From Halomonas sp. PR-M31 (GTDB lineage Bacteria; Pseudomonadota; Gammaproteobacteria; Pseudomonadales; Halomonadaceae), in contig NZ_JIBT01000021.1 in NCBI RefSeq assembly GCF_001039575.1, positions 1 to 39,722 on the forward strand: DNA of 39,722 nt. Direction: 5' to 3'. The notes under the pieces are model-generated. The model had not been told where the DNA came from and searched no databases. It saw only the letters and a program-made list of their open reading frames with translations. Of this stretch, positions 32,101 through 39,521 are shown in pieces. How positions within the stretch are numbered: the first letter of the stretch is position 1; each line of letters begins with the position of its first letter. The position numbers and the translations under genes were made by a program.

Positions 32101-33264
32101 CGTCTCGGCGGCTTCCTTGGTCGGTGGCTCGCCAGGACGCATCATACGGTAAATCTCAACCAGCGCCTCAAGGGCCGAACGGGTGGTGTCCAGCCTTAGG
32201 GTGTCGGAGATGAACGAGCCGCAGTCCAAGTCGTTAGTGTAAAGCGTTTCCAGCGTTGTGATCTTGGCCTGGGCCAGTTTCTCGAGCAGCTCCGGGGTAA
32301 TCTCGCTGTTGCACTCACAAATCAGCTCACCGGTATTGGGGTCGACCTGATCCTTGGCCAGGGTCTTGCCGAACAGATACTCCATCGGCACTTCGATTCG
32401 CTCGAGACCGGCCTTCTCCATCTGGCGGATGTGTTTCTGGGTAATGCGCCGCCCTTCTTCAACGATTACGCTGCCATCACCATCCTTGATGTCGAAGGTA
32501 GCGGTTTCACCGCGCAGGCGTGACGGTACCAGATCCACAGAGAAGCCAGACTTCTCGATATGGAAGGTGCTAGTCTCGAAGAAAGTGTCGAGGATCTGCT
32601 CGGTGCTCATGCCAAGCGCACGCAGCAACACAGACGCAGGCAGCTTGCGGCGGCGATCAATACGTACGAAGACGTTGTCTTTCGGATCGAACTCGAAGTC
32701 CAGCCAGGAGCCGCGATAAGGAATCACTCGAGCAGAGTACAAGAGCTTACCTGAAGAATGGCTCTTGCCTTTATCGTGATCGAAGAATACCCCTGGCGAG
32801 CGATGCAGCTGGGAAACGATGACTCGTTCGGTACCATTGACGACGAAGGTGCCGTTCTCGGTCATCAGGGGGATTTCCCCCATGTAGACTTCTTGCTCCT
32901 TGATGTCCTTGATCGCTTTGTTCGACGATTCCTTGTCGTAAATGATCAAGCGAACCTTGACCCGCAATGGCGCCGAGTAGGTAACGCCACGCAGCTGACA
33001 CTCCTTGACATCGAAGGCCGGTGTTCCGAAACGGTAGCTGACATATTCAAGCGCGGCGTTGCCGGAAAAGCTTGAAATAGGAAACACGGACTTGAATGCA
33101 GCATTGAGACCGGTGTCAAGACGCTCTTGCGGCGCCCGGTCCTGCTGAAGGAAGTCGTAGTAGGAATCAAGCTGGATGGCCAGCAAATAAGGCACATCCA
33201 TTACTTGGGGCAGTTTGCCAAAATCCTTGCGGATGCGTTTTTTCTCAGTGTATGAGTAAGCCAT
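29188..33264 (-). CDS. rpoB: DNA-directed RNA polymerase subunit beta
   Basis: Catalytic subunit of RNA polymerase. The 1358-residue product begins [19 protein letters not shown] and shows the rifampicin-binding region [17 protein letters not shown] and [12 protein letters not shown]; the Q, D, H, R and S positions altered in common resistant mutants are all wild type. Further hallmarks are GYNFEDSI, and [15 protein letters not shown] with [19 protein letters not shown] near the active site. It ends with the clamp-interacting [17 protein letters not shown]. It is preceded by a 243-base, strongly structured gap after rplL. Confidence 0.99.
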   Translation of the reverse strand: MAYSYTEKKRIRKDFGKLPQVMDVPYLLAIQLDSYYDFLQQDRAPQERLDTGLNAAFKSVFPISSFSGNAALEYVSYRFGTPAFDVKECQLRGVTYSAPLRVKVRLIIYDKESSNKAIKDIKEQEVYMGEIPLMTENGTFVVNGTERVIVSQLHRSPGVFFDHDKGKSHSSGKLLYSARVIPYRGSWLDFEFDPKDNVFVRIDRRRKLPASVLLRALGMSTEQILDTFFETSTFHIEKSGFSVDLVPSRLRGETATFDIKDGDGSVIVEEGRRITQKHIRQMEKAGLERIEVPMEYLFGKTLAKDQVDPNTGELICECNSEITPELLEKLAQAKITTLETLYTNDLDCGSFISDTLRLDTTRSALEALVEIYRMMRPGEPPTKEAAETLFNNLFFSEDRYDLSGVGRMKFNRRLRRESDTGSGVLGNDDITAVLKELISIRNGFGDVDDIDHLGNRRIRCVGEMAENQFRVGLVRVERAVKERLSMAESEGLMPQDLINAKPVAAAVKEFFGSSQLSQFMDQNNPLSEVTHKRRVSALGPGGLTRERAGFEVRDVHTTHYGRLCPIETPEGPNIGLINSLATYSHTNSYGFLETPYRKVVDRQVTDEVVHLSAIEEGDFVIAQASATVDSDNKLVDDLVQVRHRGETTFMGPDKVTLMDVSPRQVVSVAAALIPFLEHDDANRALMGSNMQRQAVPTLRADKPLVGTGMERFVARDSGVCAVARRGGVIDSVDAKRIVVRINEDEIIGGEAGVDIYNLTKYTRSNQNTCMNQRPIVRPGDEVARGDILADGPSVDMGDLALGQNMRMAFMPWNGYNFEDSILVSERVVQEDRFTTIHIQELTCVSRDTKLGAEEISADIPNVGESALSKLDEAGVVYIGAEVGAGDILVGKVTPKGETQLTPEEKLLRAIFGEKASDVKDTSLRAPTGMKGTVIDVQVFTRDGVEKDSRALSIEQMQLDEVRRDLQETYRIAEDATFERLKRALSDQAVNGGPKLKKGDLLSEEYLEELPRQQWFKLRLQDEALNELLAQADEQLENRRKEMDERFEDKKRKLTQGDDLAPGVLKIVKVYLAVKRRIQPGDKMAGRHGNKGVISAIMPIEDMPFDDNGEPVDVVLNPLGVPSRMNVGQILETHLGLASRGLGMKIDHMLRDARSQQVAEIREFLGKIYNTPDTRQEDIDSLTDDEVITLAKNLRGGVPMSSPVFDGAEEQEIKGLLKLADLPESGQMDLYDGRTGEKFDRQVTVGYMYMLKLNHLVDDKMHARSTGSYSLVTQQPLGGKAQFGGQRFGEMEVWALEAYGAAYTLQEMLTVKSDDVEGRTKMYKSIVDGDHAMQAGMPESFNVLVKEIRSLGIDIELEG

Positions 33265-33313
33265 CTGTATTCCCCAGCTTGTTCACCATGGGTGACCGTT
33301 GCGTGGTCAACGC

Positions 33314-33341
33314 CGCCTGATAGAGGCCTCCCTATCAGGCG
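33314..33341 (-). other. Hairpin upstream of rpoB (proximal)
   Basis: Perfect 10-base stem (CGCCTGATAG at 33314-33323, complement at 33332-33341) with an 8-base loop, 50 bases before the rpoB ATG. In E. coli the rplL-rpoB gap holds an attenuator and an RNase III processing stem; this could be part of the equivalent, which is an inference. Confidence 0.5.
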
Positions 33342-33343
33342 CT

Positions 33344-33370
33344 GACGGCAAGCCCTCAAGGCTCGCCGTC
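33344..33370 (-). other. Hairpin upstream of rpoB (middle)
   Basis: An 11-pair stem between 33344-33354 and 33360-33370 with a 5-base loop. The only mismatch in DNA becomes a G-U pair in the minus-strand RNA, so the stem is continuous in the transcript. It stacks almost directly on the hairpin at 33314-33341, giving two tandem stems in the leader of rpoB. Confidence 0.5.
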
Positions 33371-33437
33371 GAAATTCATCTAGCATTTTAGCGCCAAAAA
33401 ACCATGCACGCCGGTCATGCTAGTAACAACAGAAATA

Positions 33438-33466
33438 GGCCGGCAGCGGGCATCCCGCCACCAGCC
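33438..33466 (-). terminator. Candidate rplL-rpoB attenuator
   Basis: In the minus-strand RNA a 13-pair stem (complements of 33454-33466 and 33438-33450, including G-U pairs) closes a three-base AUG loop, 41 bases past the rplL stop. It is followed by a U-rich stretch (UAUUUCUGUUGUU) rather than a pure U-run. This looks like a leaky terminator that would make rpoBC less abundant than rplJL, as known for E. coli. Efficiency cannot be judged from sequence. Confidence 0.55.
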
Positions 33467-33507
33467 ATAGAAGCCTACGCGTCGCGTGAAGCCTCGGAAC
33501 GCAAGGG

Positions 33508-33876
33508 TTACTTGAGCTCCACGGTAGCGCCGGCGTCTTCCAACTTCTTCTTGGCTGCCTCGGCGTCATCCTTGGACATGGCTTCCTTGACGGTCGCCGG
33601 AGCGCCGTCGACGGCACCCTTGGCTTCTTTGAGGCCAAGCCCAGTGATTTCACGGACAGCCTTGATAACGTTGACTTTCTTGTCACCAACGCCGGTCAGA
33701 ACCAAGTCAAACTCGGTCTGCTCTTCAGCAGCTTCTTCTCCGCCGCCAGGACCGGCAACCACGGCAGCCGCCGCGGAAACACCAAACTTCTCTTCCATTG
33801 CTTCGATCAACTCGGCGACTTCCATAACGGACATGTCGGCGACAGCGTTGATGATATCGTCTTTAGTCAGTGCCAT
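33508..33876 (-). CDS. rplL: 50S ribosomal protein L7/L12
   Basis: Multi-copy stalk protein that recruits and stimulates translational GTPases. The 122-residue product has the N-terminal dimerisation domain ([20 protein letters not shown]), an Ala/Gly hinge (about 36-50), and the C-terminal factor-binding domain with [20 protein letters not shown]. It lies 89 bases after rplJ. Confidence 0.99.
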   Translation of the reverse strand: MALTKDDIINAVADMSVMEVAELIEAMEEKFGVSAAAAVVAGPGGGEEAAEEQTEFDLVLTGVGDKKVNVIKAVREITGLGLKEAKGAVDGAPATVKEAMSKDDAEAAKKKLEDAGATVELK

Positions 33877-33965
33877 GTTTACTTTCCTAAACTTTGCGGA
33901 GCGTCTTACATCGTATGTCGACGCTCGGTGACTGGGTAGTCATTCGTGAAACGTAGCGAAACCGC

Positions 33966-34466
33966 TCAGGCGGCTTCCTGTTTTTGATCGCGCAGCGCTG
34001 CCAGGGTACGGACCAGCTTGCCTGCAGATGCCTCTTTCATGACGGACATCAGCTTGGCGATAGCTTCGTCATAAGTGGGTAGCGTCGCAAGGCGATCAAT
34101 ATCGGAAGCTGGAATCAGCTCACCTTCGTAAGCCAGTGCCTTGACTTCAAAATCCTTTTGCCCTTTGAGAAAGTCCTTGATCAAGCGGGCGGCAGCACCC
34201 GGATGCTCATAGGAAAATGCCAACAGAGTAGGACCAGTCAAAGTCTCGTCCAGAATCTCCCAAGGGGTTCCGGACAAGGCACGACGTGCAAGCGTATTGC
34301 GCACAACACGCATCTGCACGCCATTCTCGCGAGCCTGTTTGCGCAGATCGGTCATTGCACTAACAGACACACCACGAGAATCGGCAACAACGACGGAGAG
34401 AGCGTCCTTGGCGGCTTCACTGACCTCAGCGACAATTGCTTTCTTGCCTTCGAGAGCTAGTGGCAC
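33966..34466 (-). CDS. rplJ: 50S ribosomal protein L10
   Basis: Stalk-base protein that anchors L7/L12 dimers; with L12 it represses its own mRNA in E. coli. From GTG 34466 it is 166 residues ([20 protein letters not shown] to LRDQKQEAA), with [20 protein letters not shown] and ERL-type conserved segments such as [21 protein letters not shown] chose the GTG because it matches the family N-terminus and has GGAG upstream; the frame is open to 34529, but those residues come from the leader hairpin region. The GTG start is a little unusual among its neighbours. Confidence 0.97.
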   Translation of the reverse strand: MPLALEGKKAIVAEVSEAAKDALSVVVADSRGVSVSAMTDLRKQARENGVQMRVVRNTLARRALSGTPWEILDETLTGPTLLAFSYEHPGAAARLIKDFLKGQKDFEVKALAYEGELIPASDIDRLATLPTYDEAIAKLMSVMKEASAGKLVRTLAALRDQKQEAA

Positions 34467-34604
34467 AATGTTCACTCCTTCGTGCCGGGACTTCCAGATA
34501 AAAGTCCCGGTGGTTACCATCTCTCCCAATGTAAAAACACGGGAGTCTTAGTTGATGGTGCTCACCAGATACTGGCGGGCCACACCATCTGCGCAGGCTG
34601 CTCA
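34467..34604 (-). promoter_or_regulatory. L10-type leader of rplJ-rplL
   Basis: The predicted transcript leader of about 138 bases contains a perfect 9-base hairpin (CCGGGACTT at 34485-34493, complement at 34502-34510) ending 18 bases before the rplJ GTG. It also contains CTCCC/GGGAG (34523-34545) and a small GGTG/CACC stem near 34555-34565. In E. coli, L10-L12 binds the rplJ leader and represses translation; position and length fit, but I could not assign the L10 kink-turn by eye. Confidence 0.5.
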
Positions 34605-34610
34605 ACGTTT

Positions 34611-34638
34611 GTCATAGACGACTGAGCCATTAAGTCAA
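34611..34638 (-). promoter_or_regulatory. Sigma-70 promoter of rplJ-rplL-rpoBC
   Basis: Read on the minus strand: -35 TTGACT (complement of 34633-34638), 16-base spacer, -10 TATGAC (complement of 34611-34616). The -35 is good, the -10 fair. It lies 82 bases past the rplA stop, the place of the major rplJ promoter in E. coli. An imperfect GC-rich stem (about 34654-34693) just upstream may attenuate read-through from rplKA. Confidence 0.6.
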
Positions 34639-34719
34639 TTTCACATGACACCTGCGGTCTTTGACGGCGCCCCGCCCGCTTGGCACGGGGACCGCAAAGT
34701 TACTGCCTTTTCAAACACG

Positions 34720-35412
34720 TCAGACCCAGCTTGAGTGGTCGACGGTCAATCCTGGCCCCATGGTCGTGGACAGGGTCATTTTCTTGAAATAAATGCCCTT
34801 AGACGTGCTAGGTTTAAGACGCTTGAGATCATTGATCAGCGCATCAAGATTTCCGCGAATGGCATCAGCGGAAAACTCTACCTTACCCAAGGTGGTATGA
34901 ATGATTCCGTTCTTATCTGTACGAAAGCGCACCTGACCCGCCTTGGCATTCTTGACGGCTGTTGCCACGTCTGGAGTAACCGTGCCCACTTTTGGGTTCG
35001 GCATCAGGCCACGCGGCCCTAGAATCTGGCCCAGCTGACCAACGACCCGCATAGCATCCGGAGACGCGATAACGACATCAAAATCCAGATTGCCTTTTTT
35101 AACCTGCTCGGCGAGATCGTCCATTCCAACGATATCAGCACCGGCTTCCTTGGCAGCCTCTTCATTGGCACCCTGGGTGAAGACGGCAACGCGTACGTCT
35201 TTACCAGTACCATTCGGCATGACTGTCGCGCCACGCACCACCTGATCAGATTTACGTGGATCGACACCAAGGTTTATGGCAACGTCCAAAGACTCTTTAA
35301 AATTAACCTTGGACAGCTCACTGAGAAGAGATACTGCCTCGTCAAGGGAATACACCTTGGATGCATCGACCTTCTCGCGGATCATCTGCGCGCGCTTGGA
35401 TAGTTTCGCCAT
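34720..35412 (-). CDS. rplA: 50S ribosomal protein L1
   Basis: L1-stalk protein that guides deacylated tRNA out of the E site; in E. coli it is also the repressor of rplK-rplA. The 230-residue product opens [20 protein letters not shown] and contains [18 protein letters not shown] sequence ([20 protein letters not shown]) and [16 protein letters not shown]. The C-terminus ends ...LTVDHSSWV, slightly shorter than in E. coli. It starts two bases after the rplK stop. Confidence 0.99.
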   Translation of the reverse strand: MAKLSKRAQMIREKVDASKVYSLDEAVSLLSELSKVNFKESLDVAINLGVDPRKSDQVVRGATVMPNGTGKDVRVAVFTQGANEEAAKEAGADIVGMDDLAEQVKKGNLDFDVVIASPDAMRVVGQLGQILGPRGLMPNPKVGTVTPDVATAVKNAKAGQVRFRTDKNGIIHTTLGKVEFSADAIRGNLDALINDLKRLKPSTSKGIYFKKMTLSTTMGPGLTVDHSSWV

Positions 35413-35414
35413 GA

Positions 35415-35846
35415 TCAGAGGCCCTCCACGTTGAGACCCATGCTACGGGCACTACCCGCAATGGTACGAACAGCTGCATCGAGATCCGCAGCCGTCATAT
35501 CCGGCTCCTTGGTCTTAGCAATCTCTTCGAGCTGTTCCCGCGATACGGTACCAACCTTCTTCTTGTTTGGCTCACCAGAACCTGACTTGATACCTGCAGC
35601 TTTCTTCAATAGAACGGCGGCTGGAGGTGTCTTGGTAATAAACGTAAAGCTACGATCGGAATAAACCGTGATTACCACTGGCGTTGGCAAGCCAGGCTCA
35701 ATCTCTTGAGTAGCAGCGTTGAATGCCTTACAGAATTCCATGATATTAACGCCGTGCTGACCCAGTGCAGGGCCAACGGGGGGGCTGGGATTGGCCTTAC
35801 CTGCTGCAACCTGCAGCTTTATGTAGGCCTGTACCTTCTTTGCCAT
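35415..35846 (-). CDS. rplK: 50S ribosomal protein L11
   Basis: Protein of the GTPase-associated centre, needed for RelA activation. From ATG 35846 it is 143 residues ([20 protein letters not shown]), with the N-terminal proline-rich thiostrepton-binding face [20 protein letters not shown] and the C-terminal rRNA-binding domain. An ATG two codons upstream lies between the GGAG site and the chosen start; eight-base spacing favours 35846. Confidence 0.98.
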   Translation of the reverse strand: MAKKVQAYIKLQVAAGKANPSPPVGPALGQHGVNIMEFCKAFNAATQEIEPGLPTPVVITVYSDRSFTFITKTPPAAVLLKKAAGIKSGSGEPNKKKVGTVSREQLEEIAKTKEPDMTAADLDAAVRTIAGSARSMGLNVEGL

Positions 35847-35862
35847 TTTCATTCTCCAGTTG

Positions 35863-35888
35863 GGTGATAACGCCTTGCGGCTCCCCGG
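35863..35888 (-). promoter_or_regulatory. Candidate L1 operator in the rplK leader
   Basis: In the minus-strand RNA, GCC-GCAA-GGC (complement of 35872-35881) forms a short helix capped by a GNRA tetraloop, flanked by purine-rich GGGGA on the 5' side and UUAUCACCC on the 3' side, about 20-40 bases before the rplK start. Position matches the mRNA site through which L1 represses L11-L1 synthesis in E. coli. Assigned by position and rough shape only. Confidence 0.35.
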
Positions 35889-35948
35889 GTTTTCAAGTCA
35901 TTACTATGACTCGACGATGTACGTTTTAAATACAGCTGTCAGCCGATA

Positions 35949-36482
35949 TCAATCTTTTTCAACTTGAGCGAACTCAAGCTCTACAGGAGTAGCACGGCCA
36001 AAAATCAGCACACTCACCTGCAAACGACTCTTCTCGTAATTGACCTCTTCGACGACACCATTGAAATCGGCAAAGGGCCCATCGACAACGCGCACGACTT
36101 CACCTGGCTCGAATAAAGTCTTGGGACGAGGCTTGTCAGTACCATCCTGTACACGGCGCAAAATAGAATCTGCTTCTTTCTGAGTGATTGCCGCTGGCTT
36201 CTCTGGCGTGCCGCCGATAAACCCCATGACTCGAGGCGTTTCATTGACTAAGTGCCAAGTGCGATCATCCATTTCCATTTCAACCAGCACATAGCCTGGG
36301 TAGAACTTGCGTTCGCTTTTACGGCGTTTGCCGTCGCGCATCTCAACGACTTCTTCTGTTGGCACAAGAATTTCGCCGAACTGTTCTTCCATTTCGTATA
36401 ACTTTACGCGATCAAGCAGAGACCGCATGACCTGCTTTTCAAAACCAGAATAGGCGTGTACGACATACCAACGCTTGGACAT
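35949..36482 (-). CDS. nusG: Transcription elongation/antitermination factor NusG
   Basis: Bridges RNA polymerase to Rho or to ribosomal S10. The 177-residue protein has the NGN domain ([20 protein letters not shown], and [19 protein letters not shown]) and, after a linker, the C-terminal KOW domain ([20 protein letters not shown]). It lies eight bases after secE. The 102 bases between it and rplK show no confident promoter or terminator. Confidence 0.99.
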   Translation of the reverse strand: MSKRWYVVHAYSGFEKQVMRSLLDRVKLYEMEEQFGEILVPTEEVVEMRDGKRRKSERKFYPGYVLVEMEMDDRTWHLVNETPRVMGFIGGTPEKPAAITQKEADSILRRVQDGTDKPRPKTLFEPGEVVRVVDGPFADFNGVVEEVNYEKSRLQVSVLIFGRATPVELEFAQVEKD

Positions 36483-36490
36483 GGGTGCTC

Positions 36491-36859
36491 CTAACCTATG
36501 ATGCCGGACATGGCCCAGCCAAGAATGGTATCAATCAACCACAGCATCAAACCGACTATTAACACCGCTACCAATACAATGGCCGTGGTCTGTATGGTTT
36601 CTTGACGAGTTGGCCAAACGACACGCTGAATCTCTTTACGGGCATTGCGCGCCAACTCGGCGAGCTCACGGCCTTTGGTCGTTACCAAAGCAATTGCGCA
36701 AGCAGCAGCGCCGAGCACCACAACACCTAGCACGCGGTATAAAAGAGCCTGATCTGAAAAATAACTATTACCGATAACAGCTAAGGCAATCAGAATAGCG
36801 ACAGCCGCCCATTTTGCCCCGTCGTGGCGCGTTTTTTGCACCTCGGCGTTGTGTTTCAT
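36491..36859 (-). CDS. secE: Preprotein translocase subunit SecE
   Basis: Clamp subunit of the SecYEG translocon in the inner membrane. The 122-residue product has three predicted membrane segments (about 18-34, 42-60, 92-115), like E. coli SecE and unlike the single-helix form of many bacteria. The conserved amphipathic-helix motif before the last one is [16 protein letters not shown]. The start has GAGGAGC upstream. It is probably cotranscribed with tRNA-Trp (68 bases upstream) and nusG. Confidence 0.97.
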   Translation of the reverse strand: MKHNAEVQKTRHDGAKWAAVAILIALAVIGNSYFSDQALLYRVLGVVVLGAAACAIALVTTKGRELAELARNARKEIQRVVWPTRQETIQTTAIVLVAVLIVGLMLWLIDTILGWAMSGIIG

Positions 36860-36926
36860 AAGAGCGGGCTCCTCAGGGTGCGGCAGTGAAAACGGAATCT
36901 GGAAAAATTGCCAACTTGGGGAAAGC

Positions 36927-37002
<76 letters not shown>

Positions 37003-37051
37003 TTATAGATATTGCATATTTCTTTTTTAACAGCTATCAACAGCGGTCGAA

Positions 37052-37080
37052 ATGATAGCCGATAAGCTTAACGCTGGCAA
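37052..37080 (-). promoter_or_regulatory. Promoter of tRNA-Trp-secE-nusG
   Basis: Read on the minus strand: -35 TTGCCA (complement of 37075-37080), 17-base spacer, -10 TATCAT (complement of 37052-37057). Transcription start would lie near 37045, about 43 bases before tRNA-Trp. It occupies the gap where related genomes carry a tuf gene. Confidence 0.7.
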
Positions 37081-37152
37081 GCCTATTCGGCCCCAACGAG
37101 TTACATGGAAAAAGCGAGATGAATCCACTTTTCTGAAATGTCTATGAGAGAC

Positions 37153-37227
37153 TGGAGCTCATGGACGGATTTGAACCGTCGACCTCACCCTTACCAAGGG
37201 TGTGCTCTACCCCTGAGCTACATGAGC
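37153..37227 (-). tRNA. tRNA-Thr (anticodon GGT)
   Basis: Complete 75-base cloverleaf with encoded CCA, acceptor GCTCATG/CATGAGC, anticodon loop TTGGTAA giving GGT, T-arm GACGGTTCAAATCCGTC. The discriminator base is T, where E. coli tRNA-Thr has A. Third tRNA in the Tyr-Gly-Thr cluster. Confidence 0.97.
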
Positions 37228-37244
37228 GTAGTTTTAACACTAAC

Positions 37245-37318
<74 letters not shown>

Positions 37319-37361
37319 TTACCCACTTTTACTTCGACGAAATACAGCGTCGATAAAAACC

Positions 37362-37445
<84 letters not shown>

Positions 37446-37458
37446 AATACGGCGGAAG

Positions 37459-37486
37459 ATTCTACCGTCTTGCCTATTGCTGTCAA
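37459..37486 (-). promoter_or_regulatory. Promoter of the tRNA-Tyr-Gly-Thr cluster
   Basis: Read on the minus strand: consensus -35 TTGACA (complement of 37481-37486), 16-base spacer, -10 TAGAAT (complement of 37459-37464). Start near 37452, close to the tRNA-Tyr 5' end. A GC-rich discriminator (CTTCCGCC) follows the -10, a feature associated with stringent control in stable RNA promoters. Confidence 0.85.
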
Positions 37487-37547
37487 GCACTTACATTCAA
37501 CTACTTACATTATGCGTCGTTCGTGTCTTGAAGCGGTGCGAATTGTG

Positions 37548-38387
37548 TCAAAGCAGGGTGGAGAATGCAAGGCCAAGACGAATTTTTTCGATATCTACTG
37601 CCTTAGGTACATGTGGTGCGCCTGAAAAGCGTCCTGCTCGCTCTGCAGCCGTTAATGGATAACAGGCTTCAAGACCTGCATACACCATGTCTGGCCATAA
37701 TGCGTGAGGAATTCGAAGGCCTCTTGACACTACCCGCGCATCTCCTCCGGTCAATAACAACGGCAAAGAGACATCTTCGCGGTCACATACCTCAAAGTAG
37801 ATACGATTCACGGCACTAATTGCAGCCATGAATATTCCATGATTGACTGCTTCTATGGTATTTGTTCCTGGTGCAAGCAATCCATCGGCTTCGCTATTTG
37901 AGTCAATCGCAACATTACGCGTACCCAAATGAAGACTCTCTTTCATCAACCGCAAGCCTGGAATAATGTAGCCACCAATATGACGGCCACCGGGTAGTAC
38001 GAAATCAATTGTGATTGCGCTACCGCAATCCACGCTACAACAACCACCAGCCAACTGATAGCTAGCTAAAGCACCTAGCCAGCGGTCTACGCCCAAGCGT
38101 GCCGGTATTTCGTAGCCGTTAACAACCCCAAGTCTTTCACGTGTCGAACGGGCCACGTAGACCTTGCTTACCTGCTGTCGAAGCAGTGTAACTGTCTCAT
38201 CAAGTACGGCACGTCGCGCGACACTGGAAATACGCACCGCTGTTACAACATCTAAATCAGGTATATCGGGTCCTGGGCGCCACTCTTCGCGTGTCCATAT
38301 AGCGCCTCGCGAACGAATTTCGCTGCTTGCAATATCTTTGAGTCGCCACTTGGAAAGCGTATTGCCTATATCGAGATCAAGGATCAT
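37548..38387 (-). CDS. coaX: Type III pantothenate kinase
   Basis: Phosphorylates pantothenate, the first step of coenzyme A synthesis; the type III enzyme is not feedback-inhibited by CoA. The 279-residue product has the ASKHA-fold phosphate motif LDIGNT (5-10), the second phosphate/Mg segment VDCGSAITID (about 118-127), PARLGVDRWLGALASY before it, GGYIIPGLRLM, and TGGDAR in the C-terminal half. Its ATG overlaps the birA stop by four bases, so the two are translationally coupled; birA-coaX pairs are common in gammaproteobacteria. Confidence 0.96.
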   Translation of the reverse strand: MILDLDIGNTLSKWRLKDIASSEIRSRGAIWTREEWRPGPDIPDLDVVTAVRISSVARRAVLDETVTLLRQQVSKVYVARSTRERLGVVNGYEIPARLGVDRWLGALASYQLAGGCCSVDCGSAITIDFVLPGGRHIGGYIIPGLRLMKESLHLGTRNVAIDSNSEADGLLAPGTNTIEAVNHGIFMAAISAVNRIYFEVCDREDVSLPLLLTGGDARVVSRGLRIPHALWPDMVYAGLEACYPLTAAERAGRFSGAPHVPKAVDIEKIRLGLAFSTLL

Positions 38388-39367
38388 GAGTGTGCACGCA
38401 GGCTGATCTCCCCCCCCACCAAACGAAATAGCTCGTTATCGCGACGAACACACAAATTGCCTTCATTATCGACCCCTTCATCGATGGCTGTATAGCGCTG
38501 CGCGTTCTGTATAACCTCTATAACACACCCTGAGTAAGCGTTACGCTGATTCCATTCTCTTTGCCACGCATCAAAACCATCTTTTTCGAAGCCAGTCATC
38601 AGGCCCAGCAACGCCTCAATCAAATCTGCTGCTAAAACATTACGCGATGCTTCAGGCCACTGCTCCGAGACTGCGGCCACGGGCTGATCCAGCCGATCAC
38701 GAAGTGAAGGTGGAAGTACGATGTTGAGACCGATGCCTGCCACTACCTCACAAGCCCCTGACACATCACCATTGAGCTCTACCAGAATACCTGCCAATTT
38801 ACGCTTTTCACCGTCAACAGATAGCATAAGTACATCGTTAGGCCACTTTAGAGCAACACGCAAGCCATGGCATTCAAGCACTTGGGCGATGACAACCCCG
38901 ATTGCCAAGCTCAAACCTTTAAGTGCAGTGGCGCCATCCTTGAAACGCCAACCAATCGAAAGCGCCAGTCCTTGACCCCAGGCAGATAGCCATTGGCGTC
39001 CCCGGCGTCCTCGACCAGCACTCTGTTCCTCCGCCACACATATTTCAGCGTGACCAACACCTTGAGAAAAACGTTCGCGCAGAAAACTATTGGTCGACGC
39101 CACTGATTCTTCTACGAACAGCCTTGCTAGATGCCGCCGCGGTTCTTTAGATAGCGCAGAAACAATCCTAGGCCCATCAAGTAGTTCAATGGGTGATACG
39201 AGCCGGTAGCCTTGCCCCTTAACCGCCTCAGAAGAAACACCGACTGCTTCTAGTTTTTTCAGCTGCTTCCATATTGCCGTACGTGATACGCCAAGCTGCT
39301 CACCCAATTGCTCGCCAGAATGATAATTACCGTCGCTTAATAAACGAATCAGTTCACTGGTGGTCAT
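38384..39367 (-). CDS. birA: Biotin-protein ligase / biotin operon repressor BirA
   Basis: Attaches biotin to carboxylase carrier protein and, through its N-terminal domain, can repress biotin genes. The product from ATG 39367 has 327 residues: an HTH domain (MTTSELIRLLSDGNYHSGEQ, GVSRTAIWKQLKKLE) at about 1-55, catalytic domain with the biotinyl-AMP loop AGRGRRGRQW, LKWPNDV and KLAGILVE, and a C-terminal SH3-like domain. An in-frame GTG at 39382 would add five residues; the ATG matches the family better. The presence of the HTH domain predicts regulator function; no biotin gene lies in the window. Confidence 0.96.
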   Translation of the reverse strand: MTTSELIRLLSDGNYHSGEQLGEQLGVSRTAIWKQLKKLEAVGVSSEAVKGQGYRLVSPIELLDGPRIVSALSKEPRRHLARLFVEESVASTNSFLRERFSQGVGHAEICVAEEQSAGRGRRGRQWLSAWGQGLALSIGWRFKDGATALKGLSLAIGVVIAQVLECHGLRVALKWPNDVLMLSVDGEKRKLAGILVELNGDVSGACEVVAGIGLNIVLPPSLRDRLDQPVAAVSEQWPEASRNVLAADLIEALLGLMTGFEKDGFDAWQREWNQRNAYSGCVIEVIQNAQRYTAIDEGVDNEGNLCVRRDNELFRLVGGEISLRAHS

Positions 39368-39479
39368 TCCATATCGTCCCACCTGAAAATCGTCATTCTA
39401 CCCGAAGCCACTGAATGCCGGAAACACGATGACTACGATTAGAACTAGTTGATGTAGAAGCTGATTTTATCACCCACAC

Positions 39480-39512
39480 AAAAAACCCCCGATCTCAGTG
39501 AGATCGGGGGTT
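39480..39512 (-). terminator. Strong intrinsic terminator of an operon beyond the right end
   Basis: A stem of at least 11 GC-rich pairs (CCCCCGATCTC at 39486-39496, complement at 39500-39510), a three-base loop, and six T on the minus strand (complement of 39480-39485). It faces birA from the right, so it ends a transcript that would start outside the window. The 110 bases between the birA start and this terminator hold no gene and no confident promoter. By synteny with Pseudomonas the missing gene could be 5S rRNA. Confidence 0.85.
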
Positions 39513-39521
39513 CGGATAGAT

